NCBI GenBank assembly: GCA_035517615.1
Contig: DATIYM010000060.1
Coordinates: forward strand, 1 to 64,000
Direction of reading: 5' to 3'
From: AG25 sp035517615
Lineage (GTDB): Bacteria > Gemmatimonadota > Gemmatimonadetes > Gemmatimonadales > GWC2-71-9
DNA length: 64,000 nucleotides
The position numbers and the translations under genes were made by a program. The stretch's first letter is position 1. Every line of letters starts with the position of its first letter. Below, piece by piece: positions 43,044-49,699 of the stretch. The notes beneath the pieces are model-generated. The model worked only from the letters and a program-made list of their open reading frames with translations. It had not been told where the DNA came from and made no database searches.

Positions 43044-44167
43044 GGAATTGTGCACCCCGTGGGAACCCAGGCGACAGCGTAGAGAACCGTTGCGCTTGGT
43101 GCCTTGCTAGCGGAGCCGAACACCACTCCACAGTTATTGATGGCGTTGTCCTGCGGGCTGGCACGCAGCCCGCCGAGTGTTGGCAGGACGGTCCAGGTCG
43201 AGGCGGTGTCGACGATGCTACCGACGACCGCGCGAGTAATCGTGTTGTTGGCGGAATCAGTTCCGGTGAGCGTGGCGCTGACCACCCCGCTGTCGTTCAC
43301 AGCGTTCGCTCCAACCGCGGTGTACCCGGTGGGCGGCTCACTCAGCTGTATCGAGCCCGCGGCACCAGTGTAGATGAAGGAACGGATCAGGCCGCTCGCC
43401 GCGGTGAAGCTGCCGGCGATGACACCGAGATTGCTCATCCCGTTGACATCGGGGTCGGTCCCGCCCTCGGGTGCGTCCACATCATCTGACTCCAACCCAC
43501 TATCGCCCGGGGTATAGATGAACCCATCGTCATCGGCATTGCCGCTGATCTGACCGGGGTTGTTGATCGCGGTCGCGTCGAGGTCAACACCCGCTCCCGA
43601 CGTATCGACCGGCGCCACGTCGTAGCCGCCAGAGCCGTCCGGCGTCCAGGTGACGAGCACGCTGTCGCCGGTCGTATCCTGGGCTGAACCCAGAATCACG
43701 CCGGCATCGTTGATGCTACGCGCGAACCCATACAGGAAGCCGGAAGAGTCGCCCAACGTAGGGAGGATGAGCGGTGGCGCGGTCGCGCTCGCCCAGTATA
43801 TCGCTTGCCGGACACCTCCGAGCGTGGCAAATCCCACAATGGTCCCCGGGTTGTTCACTCCCCGAGCTTCGCTGTTGGCGGCGCCCGCGGGCTCCGTCAA
43901 CGCGTGCGCCTGGCCACCGGAGAACGTCACGGCATGGTGCGCGGTGCCGGAAACAATGCCCCATCCGACGATCGTGCTCATGGAGCCCGCCCGAGCCTGG
44001 CTCTGTGTACCGCCGGGCAACAGGCCGAGCTCATGGATGACGTAGTCTTTTGGGAGCGGGGGTGGCAGCACAAAAGACTCATAGTTGCAGCTGCCCAGTG
44101 CCGCCGCCGCTACCCCGATCAGGAAGAGCAGCTTTGGGATTCGGCGATTCAGGCGTGGTCGCGCCAC
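43040..44167 (-). CDS. Lipoprotein with HAF-type repeats
   Basis: I place the start at the GTG at 44167 (MARPRLNRRIPKLLFLIGVA), five bases after GAGG and eight bases past the upstream stop; an ATG at 44212 inside the upstream gene is the alternative. The lipobox is ALGSC. The protein is built of repeated strands with the HAF pattern: LGLLPGGTQSQARAGS, ARGVNNPGTIVGFATLGG, ARSINDAGVILGSAQD, ATAINNPGQISGNADDDGFI, ANAVNDSGVVSATLTG and DNAINNCGVVFGSAS (each .aINn.G.ivG). Such repeats occur in extracellular proteins of unknown role. The 3' end overlaps the TonB receptor start. Confidence 0.85.
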   Translation of the reverse strand: MARPRLNRRIPKLLFLIGVAAAALGSCNYESFVLPPPLPKDYVIHELGLLPGGTQSQARAGSMSTIVGWGIVSGTAHHAVTFSGGQAHALTEPAGAANSEARGVNNPGTIVGFATLGGVRQAIYWASATAPPLILPTLGDSSGFLYGFARSINDAGVILGSAQDTTGDSVLVTWTPDGSGGYDVAPVDTSGAGVDLDATAINNPGQISGNADDDGFIYTPGDSGLESDDVDAPEGGTDPDVNGMSNLGVIAGSFTAASGLIRSFIYTGAAGSIQLSEPPTGYTAVGANAVNDSGVVSATLTGTDSANNTITRAVVGSIVDTASTWTVLPTLGGLRASPQDNAINNCGVVFGSASKAPSATVLYAVAWVPTGCTIP

Positions 44168-44174
44168 ATGATCC

Positions 44175-44792
44175 TCATCGAATGGGGTGATTTTCGGTGG
44201 TGGTAGGCTCATCGTACAGTGCCGCCAACAGCACCTCGCCCGCAGGCGAGCTAACAATGAGCAGTCCATCGTCCGCCGCGCCCCCATTGTCAAAGTCGCG
44301 GCAGCAGATTTCCCGCGTCACGAGGGGGGTCTGGTAAGAGTGCGGCTCGCTCAGTGCCGGCTTGCCATCGCGCTGGAAGCGCACGAGCTCGCCATCGGAC
44401 CAGGTCCTGTCGGAATCGCGTTCTTCGTAAACCATCATCCGCCGCACGCGGCGGTGCCCGACCGTTTCAATGATGATGCCATCATCCTGTCCCCCCACGC
44501 CGTCGAGATCGCCGCAGCACACCTCGATGCGCTGCGTGGAGGCAAATCGATCGAGCATGGGGATGTACCCGGACCGCGCAATCGCAACGATTGCCCCAAT
44601 CACCCCCGCGGCCACGGCTCCAAACCAAACGGCGGCCCGCGGCCCGGCGAAACGGCGAGGGGGGCGATAGGAGGATTCGCCGCGGGCGGCCCGACCGGTG
44701 ATCTCCGGGCCGAGCGAGGCGCGTGGCTCGATACGGACGCCGCGCAGTGCGGCGTCGAGTGCCGCCAGCTCTGGTGGTGTCTTGTGTTCCAT
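44175..44792 (-). CDS. Single-span membrane protein, probable anti-sigma factor
   Basis: This 205-residue protein has about 50 cytoplasmic residues, one hydrophobic helix (AAVWFGAVAAGVIGAIVAIA) and an outer domain of about 125 residues. Its position directly after an ECF sigma gene is the main reason to call it an anti-sigma factor; I see no zinc-finger HxxxCxxC motif in the cytoplasmic part. The outer domain carries two similar units, EVCCGDLDGVGGQDDGIIIE and EICCRDFDNGGAADDGLLIV, each with a Cys pair and an acidic D.D..G..DDG loop that looks suited to calcium or another metal. This would be the sensing part. Confidence 0.7.
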   Translation of the reverse strand: MEHKTPPELAALDAALRGVRIEPRASLGPEITGRAARGESSYRPPRRFAGPRAAVWFGAVAAGVIGAIVAIARSGYIPMLDRFASTQRIEVCCGDLDGVGGQDDGIIIETVGHRRVRRMMVYEERDSDRTWSDGELVRFQRDGKPALSEPHSYQTPLVTREICCRDFDNGGAADDGLLIVSSPAGEVLLAALYDEPTTTENHPIR

Positions 44793-44836
44793 AGTGTTTC
44801 TCCTTCTCTCCGCGCGGTCGGCGCGCGCAAGTCATG

Positions 44837-44879
44837 AAGTACGCGTGAGGCAGCGCCACGTCACGGCAACGTGACGCGT
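44837..44879. repeat. Nested inverted repeats between the sigma and anti-sigma genes
   Basis: An inner 7-bp stem CGTCACG / CGTGACG (44857-44863 and 44868-44874) with a 4-base loop lies beside an outer pair GTACGCGT / ACGCGTAC (44837-44844 and 44872-44879). The two share bases, so they are mutually exclusive or form an extended palindrome. There is no T-run. It could be an operator or an mRNA processing or attenuation element. Confidence 0.65.
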
Positions 44880-44909
44880 ACGGCTATTCCTTATATGTGC
44901 GAGAGATTG

Positions 44910-45470
44910 CTACGCGGGGTCTGCCTCGAGATGCTTCCGCAGCCGCGCGAGCGCGCGCCACAGTCGGGTGCGTACGGTGCCTTCCCGCATCCCGAGAACT
45001 TCGCCGATCTTCGCAAACCCGAGCTCGCTACCGTAGCGCAAACTGATCAGCTCGCGATCCGAGTCGTTGAGGCGGCGTACGCCGTGTAGCAGGCGCTCGA
45101 TTTGCTCTTCGCGCACCAGCCGCTCTTCCGGTGACGGGGCGCCAGTGGCCAGATCGCGCATGGCCGACAACGTGACGTGCTTGCGAACTTTGGCGCGCCG
45201 GAAGTGATCGCGCAGGACGTTGCGGGCGATCGTGAACACCCATACCCGCGCCTCCGCGCGCTCGGGATCATAGCGATCGCCAGACTCGAGCACTCGCAGG
45301 AACGTGTCCGCGGTCACGTCCTCGGCCTCGTCGGCGGAATCGACGTGAAATCGGATATAGCGATACACGGCGGTGCCGAAGGCGGTATACCATGCGTTGC
45401 AGCGAGCCGCCGCACTCGACGCGATTTCGGTCGACACCGGCTGTGGCGCAGGGTGGACGCGGTCGGACAT
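44910..45470 (-). CDS. ECF-type RNA polymerase sigma factor
   Basis: This 186-residue protein is counted from the ATG at 45470 (MSDRVHPAPQ); an ATG ten codons upstream is also in frame. Region 2 is at about 35-95 (AVYRYIRFHVDSADEAEDVT, then WVFTIARNVLRDHFRR). Region 4 is at about 130-180 (LNDSDRELISLRYGSELGFA, then KIGEVLGMREGTVRTRLWRA). The following genes are a membrane protein, a HAF lipoprotein and a TonB receptor on the same strand, the order seen in FecI-like surface-signalling systems, so it probably drives its own operon. Confidence 0.92.
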   Translation of the reverse strand: MSDRVHPAPQPVSTEIASSAAARCNAWYTAFGTAVYRYIRFHVDSADEAEDVTADTFLRVLESGDRYDPERAEARVWVFTIARNVLRDHFRRAKVRKHVTLSAMRDLATGAPSPEERLVREEQIERLLHGVRRLNDSDRELISLRYGSELGFAKIGEVLGMREGTVRTRLWRALARLRKHLEADPA

Positions 45471-45498
45471 GGTGGGTGGAAGATACAGCGTCCCCCCC

Positions 45499-45532
45499 AA
45501 AAAAAGAGACCCGGAATGATCCGGGTCTCTTT
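45499..45532 (-). terminator. Rho-independent terminator of the cupredoxin gene
   Basis: A 12-bp stem AAAGAGACCCGG / CCGGGTCTCTTT with a 6-base loop is followed on the minus strand by seven T (counting those within the stem end). It lies between the cupredoxin stop at 45563 and the sigma gene start, separating the two transcripts. Confidence 0.93.
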
Positions 45533-45562
45533 CGGCGTTCCTAGTACGCTAGTACACCGGCG

Positions 45563-46000
45563 CTATTGTCCCGCGGTCTTGGCAGCCTGGGCGGACGGTG
45601 TCACGATCACCTGCGCCTTCATCCCCGGATGATAGAAGCAGATGTAGTCGTACGTGCCTGGCGTATTGAAGGTGTGCGAGAACGCGCGATTGTACGACAG
45701 GTTGCCGGACTCGAACTGATCGTCGCCGCCGTTGCGCGTTGCCGTATGCGCGGCGATGTCATGATTGACCCAAGTGACCGTCGTGCCGACCGGGACCCGG
45801 ATGATTTTTGGCTTGAAGATGAACTGATAAATGACCACTTCGTTGGGCTTCGAGGGCACGCTCGGGTCGTTGGCCATGCCGCTGCTGGTGCTCATGCCAC
45901 GATTATCACTGCTGGGCTTGGCACCGGGGTTTCCGGCTGATGCGCACGACGCGAGTACGACGACTGCTGCGGCACTTGCCGCGATGGACACCAGACGCAC
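45563..46000 (-). CDS. Cupredoxin (plastocyanin/azurin-like) lipoprotein
   Basis: A GGGAGG four bases ahead of the GTG at 46000 sets the start. The 145-residue product has a lipobox VLASC, a Ser/Gly/Asn-rich linker and one cupredoxin domain. The type 1 copper ligands are visible: His in VNHDIAAHTAT, and Cys, His and Met in YICFYHPGM. It should be an electron carrier anchored on the outer face of the membrane, perhaps serving the respiratory cytochromes. A CRP/FNR-like palindrome lies 54-71 bases upstream of the start. The M28 peptidase gene ends 75 bases upstream on the same strand. Confidence 0.92.
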   Translation of the reverse strand: MRLVSIAASAAAVVVLASCASAGNPGAKPSSDNRGMSTSSGMANDPSVPSKPNEVVIYQFIFKPKIIRVPVGTTVTWVNHDIAAHTATRNGGDDQFESGNLSYNRAFSHTFNTPGTYDYICFYHPGMKAQVIVTPSAQAAKTAGQ

Positions 46001-46053
46001 AAAACCTCCCGCCTCGAGGGGCCCTCTAAAGTCGGACAACAGTGTATAAAAGT

Positions 46054-46071
46054 TTGTGAAAGATATCACAA
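46054..46071. promoter_or_regulatory. CRP/FNR-family-type operator upstream of the cupredoxin gene
   Basis: The site is a perfect TTGTGA-N6-TCACAA palindrome, the half-sites of the CRP branch of the family. On the minus strand TTGTGA also serves as a possible -35 with TATACA at 46048-46043 after a 17-base spacer. A near-identical site occurs at 56833-56850. The regulator gene is not in the window. Confidence 0.65.
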
Positions 46072-46074
46072 GAT

Positions 46075-48375
46075 TCAAGGGGTAGCTACCCGTTCGAGTA
46101 CCGCGGCGGCCGAATCGATCACCGTTGCACTACGCAGCAGTGCAGCGGCTACTCGCATGATTTCGTGCTGCGCTTCATCGCCGTTGCGTCGCTCCAGCGC
46201 CTCCCGCACCCCCGGAACGGTTTTGACCCCGTACCCTGTATAGCGTCCGGGCGCGTACAGCAGGTGGCGAAACCAGGGCCGGCCGGGAAGTCCCGCCGTG
46301 TCAGTCAAGCTGCGCTCGAAACGGATCAGTAACGGGTTTGTTGCTCGCGCGCCGGTGCTGTCGAGCCCGGCGCCGCCGTTCGCTGCTAGTGCGTCGAGTG
46401 CCCGCTCGTAGCGCTCCGCACTGCGCGCCAACGCCATGCGGGCGCTGTCGAGCCGAGCCAGATTGGGCTCCCGCGGAATCTCCTGGCGCTCGGGCGCCAC
46501 GAGCGCGGCGCGTGGATCGGTGATCGCGGCGTACATTCCCTCATCGAGCTCACGATTCCGTTCGCGCGCGTTCTCTGCCTCCCGCTTCCCCAGGTTCCGG
46601 AGCTCGTCGACGTAGCGCGCGACGGTTTCAGCAAGATTGCCGAATTCAAACGGCAGCACGGGCGCGTCGGCGAGGCGCATGACCGCTGTACCGGCGGTTT
46701 GCGCCAGCGCCCGTTCGTACACGAACGCGCTGTCATCGAAGCGCATATACCAGAAGAAATCGTCGTATACGGAATGATAGATGCCGCCGCCATCCTCACC
46801 ACCGTAGGCGAGGTTCAGTGACGCAATCCCGGCATGTTGCAGAAACGGCGTGTAGTCCGATCCCGACCCAAGGGCGTCGAGTCGCAGGTCGGCGCGCCCT
46901 CTCACTTCGCGGCGTTCGGCCGCGGAGTCGGCCTCGGCGATGCGATGCAGTCGCTCGCGCGACCACACCGAAAGCCCGGTTTCGGGGTCGCGGATGTCCT
47001 TCGCGACTTCGTTCATGAATCGCTCGAGCGAGTGCGATCCGCCGATCGAGATAAATCCGCGCCCGTTGAGATCCGTGTTGACGTATGCCGCCGCATGACG
47101 CTCGAGCTCGGCGGCATGGGCTTCCACCCACTCGGTCGACCCGATCAGCCCCGGCTCCTCACCATCCCAGGCCGCGTAGATGATTGTCCGCCGGGGCTTC
47201 CATCCCGCCTGCGCTAAAGCTCCGAGTATGCGTGCCTCCTCGAGCAATGCAGACTGGCCCGAGAGAGGGTCCCACGCGCCGTTGACCCAGGCATCGTAGT
47301 GATTGCCGCGCACGATCCACTGATCCGGCTCCGTGGCGCCGGGAAGCCGTGCCACCACATCCGAGATCGTGCGCGTGCTCCAGTCGAACCGCGCACGCAG
47401 GTGCACGCGCGCTGGCCCCGGGCCGACGTGATACGTGATCGCCAGGCCGCCGCGCCATGCCGCCGGTGCCACTGGCCCTGCGAGTGCGGCAAGCAATGGC
47501 TGGGCGTCCCCATACGACAGCGGCAACACGGGAATCCGCGTGAGCGTCTGCGCGTCACCGAGCGCCAGGCGCTTGGTTCCCGGCACGGAGGGTTCTCCCG
47601 GCGTGAGCGGATCGCCGGGATAGATCGGCATATCCATGACGCTGCCGCGCTGCACGCCGTACGCCGGGCGCCACGGCCCGGTGGGAAACACATCCCCGGC
47701 CTGATAGCCGTCGTCGCGTGGATCGGAGTAGATGAGGCAGCCCACGGCGCCATGTTCCGCCGCCACTTTCGGCTTGATGCCGCGCCAGGACGCGCCGTAG
47801 CGCGCAATGACGATCGCCCCGCGCACCGACACGCCCATCTGCTCGAGCCGCTCGTAGTCCGCCGGAATGCCATAGTTCACGTAGACGAGCGGCGCCGTCA
47901 CATCGCCGTCGATGGAATACGCGTTGTACGGGGGCAGCTGCTCGGACTGCTGCGCCGATGTGGGATCTCCCGGCACAGGAGGCTCGACCAGACGCGCCGT
48001 AAATTTGCGCGGGGCCACGAGCTCCACCAGGCGGTCACGTGGCGTGGGGAACAGAACGTCGAAGTGCTCGAGCGCGGCGTCCCATCCCCACGCACGAAAC
48101 CGAGCGAGAATCCATTCGGCATTGGCGCGGTCGTACGGAGAACCCAGATGATGGGGACGGGCGGACAGGTGACGCATCGTCTCGCGCATCGTGTCGGGCA
48201 CGATCCGGTCGCGGAACCTGGTTTCCCACTCGGCCTCGGCGCGAGCGGTGCCGGACGAGTACCCGCGAAACGCCGCAGGCGCTGGTGTCTGCGCGAGTGG
48301 CGTGACACAGAGTCCCAGGACCAGCGCGCCCGGGAGAGTCCCATGGTTAACAATCGCGCGATAGCGCACTCTCAT
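46075..48375 (-). CDS. Exported M28 metallopeptidase, glutamate carboxypeptidase II-like
   Basis: This 766-residue protein has a signal peptide (ending TPLAQ), a PA domain insert (about 110-330) and a di-zinc M28 catalytic domain. Zinc ligands and catalytic residues are visible: His and Asp in RGNHYDAW, bridging Asp in GAWDPLSG, Glu pair in WDGEEPGLIGSTEW, Asp in YVNTDLN and His in GGIYHSVYDDF. A C-terminal helical domain (about 600-766) corresponds to the transferrin-receptor-like dimerisation domain. It should trim peptides or acyl-aspartyl/glutamyl compounds in the periplasm. The start faces the gene at 48400 across 24 bases. Confidence 0.93.
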   Translation of the reverse strand: MRVRYRAIVNHGTLPGALVLGLCVTPLAQTPAPAAFRGYSSGTARAEAEWETRFRDRIVPDTMRETMRHLSARPHHLGSPYDRANAEWILARFRAWGWDAALEHFDVLFPTPRDRLVELVAPRKFTARLVEPPVPGDPTSAQQSEQLPPYNAYSIDGDVTAPLVYVNYGIPADYERLEQMGVSVRGAIVIARYGASWRGIKPKVAAEHGAVGCLIYSDPRDDGYQAGDVFPTGPWRPAYGVQRGSVMDMPIYPGDPLTPGEPSVPGTKRLALGDAQTLTRIPVLPLSYGDAQPLLAALAGPVAPAAWRGGLAITYHVGPGPARVHLRARFDWSTRTISDVVARLPGATEPDQWIVRGNHYDAWVNGAWDPLSGQSALLEEARILGALAQAGWKPRRTIIYAAWDGEEPGLIGSTEWVEAHAAELERHAAAYVNTDLNGRGFISIGGSHSLERFMNEVAKDIRDPETGLSVWSRERLHRIAEADSAAERREVRGRADLRLDALGSGSDYTPFLQHAGIASLNLAYGGEDGGGIYHSVYDDFFWYMRFDDSAFVYERALAQTAGTAVMRLADAPVLPFEFGNLAETVARYVDELRNLGKREAENARERNRELDEGMYAAITDPRAALVAPERQEIPREPNLARLDSARMALARSAERYERALDALAANGGAGLDSTGARATNPLLIRFERSLTDTAGLPGRPWFRHLLYAPGRYTGYGVKTVPGVREALERRNGDEAQHEIMRVAAALLRSATVIDSAAAVLERVATP

Positions 48376-48399
48376 GGCATTGCCTCCGGGGGGGAACTC

Positions 48400-49122
48400 A
48401 TGAAAACAACGCTGTGTGTCCTGGTCTCGGTACTGGCGCTTGGAGTAGCGGCGGTGTCAGCGGGCGCCCAGGAGCCGGCCGCCTCCACGGCCGAGATGGA
48501 AGCCATGGATTCAAGCGTCGCCATGTCGAGCGAGATGGCTCACGATGCCCACATGCGCATGACGGCCACGCGGCCGCCGAGTCGGGGCGATTCAGCTCGG
48601 GTGCGCGGACTGCTCGAGGAAATGCACCGAGCGCTCGGCAAGTACGAGGACGTGAGCGTGGCCGAAGCGGACGGGTTCCGGAGATTTCTCCCGGGTCTCA
48701 AGCAGCCGCTGTATCACTATACCAGCTGGCGGTGGGCACTCGAGGCGGCGTTCACGTTCAACCCCGACAAGCCAACGTCGCTGTTGTACCGCGAGCGCGC
48801 GGACGGCAGTCTCGAGCTCGTCGGGGCGATGTATACGGCGCCCGCGCGGGCGTCGGAAGACGAGCTCGACGCTCGCGTCCCACTGAGCCTGTTCCCCTGG
48901 CACCAGCACGTCAATTGGTGTCTACCGCCGCGCGCCGAGCCGGCGCGCTGGCGCGAGGTGCGCGACGGTATGCCCGTGTTCGGCCCCCGCTCCCCGATTG
49001 CGACGCGTGAGGCCTGCGAAGCGGTCGGCGGGCGGTTCGAACCGCGCGTGTTCGGCTGGATGGTGCATGTGTCGTGGGCGGCCGAGAGCGGTCACCCAAC
49101 GACCGCCCTCGACCGCCGGTGA
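48400..49122 (+). CDS. Unrecognised exported protein, 240 aa
   Basis: I do not recognise a family. The ATG at 48400 gives a signal peptide MKTTLCVLVSVLALGVAAVS cut near AGAQ. Residues 25-60 are rich in Met, Ser and His (MEAMDSSVAMSSEMAHDAHM), which could bind copper. The folded part has the segment LYHYTSWRWALEAAFTFNPD and the His/Trp-rich PLSLFPWHQHVNWCLPPR. It shares the neighbourhood with the cupredoxin gene, so a periplasmic copper or redox role is possible but unproven. Confidence 0.75.
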   Translation: MKTTLCVLVSVLALGVAAVSAGAQEPAASTAEMEAMDSSVAMSSEMAHDAHMRMTATRPPSRGDSARVRGLLEEMHRALGKYEDVSVAEADGFRRFLPGLKQPLYHYTSWRWALEAAFTFNPDKPTSLLYRERADGSLELVGAMYTAPARASEDELDARVPLSLFPWHQHVNWCLPPRAEPARWREVRDGMPVFGPRSPIATREACEAVGGRFEPRVFGWMVHVSWAAESGHPTTALDRR

Positions 49123-49140
49123 CCGCCTTCGAGCGGCCGT

Positions 49141-49593
49141 TCAATGCACCCCCGCCGGCACCGGTGCCTCGACGCCTTCCTTATAGACTGCGGCGCCGCT
49201 CACCGTGGCAATCGGCAGCTCGAAGAGTCCCACGAGGGTTCCCAACATGTAGAGGCGCTGCGGAAGCAATCCCATCGGCGCTTCGCCCAGGGCATGCAGC
49301 AATCCGATGAACAGCCACATGGCGAATCCGGCAATAACGGCGGTGCGGACGCCGGCGCCGTAGCGCGGGCGGATCGCTGCATACAGCCAGACGAGCGAGA
49401 CGCCATAGAGAAAGTCCGTCACGACGAACCACGGCATCATCGTGTTCATGGGCGTGTGATTTCCGGCGGCGGCCATCGCCGCCTGGAAATCGCGCCCCAG
49501 CCACATGCCGAACACCACCATGTCCAGGAGATTCAACACTACGCCGGCCAAGAGCCCACCCAGCAGCACACGACCCCAATTCATTCGGCTCAT
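49141..49593 (-). CDS. Small integral membrane protein, 150 aa
   Basis: A GAGG six bases ahead of the ATG at 49593 fixes the start; the longer open frame upstream is not supported. The protein (MSRMNWGRVLLGGLLAGVVL and so on) has four predicted helices at about 7-27, 55-75, 83-105 and 115-140. It has no known signature that I can name; similar four-helix proteins in soil bacteria are annotated as hypothetical. It converges on the exported protein ending at 49122. Confidence 0.75.
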   Translation of the reverse strand: MSRMNWGRVLLGGLLAGVVLNLLDMVVFGMWLGRDFQAAMAAAGNHTPMNTMMPWFVVTDFLYGVSLVWLYAAIRPRYGAGVRTAVIAGFAMWLFIGLLHALGEAPMGLLPQRLYMLGTLVGLFELPIATVSGAAVYKEGVEAPVPAGVH

Positions 49594-49699
49594 AAGGCAC
49601 CTCATCGTGGAGGGGAAAGCATGAGCGAACCAGGATCCAGCTCTTCGGCGTCCAAACATACCTCTCCCGGGCCTTCCTGCTCGGACTAGATTCACTGCC

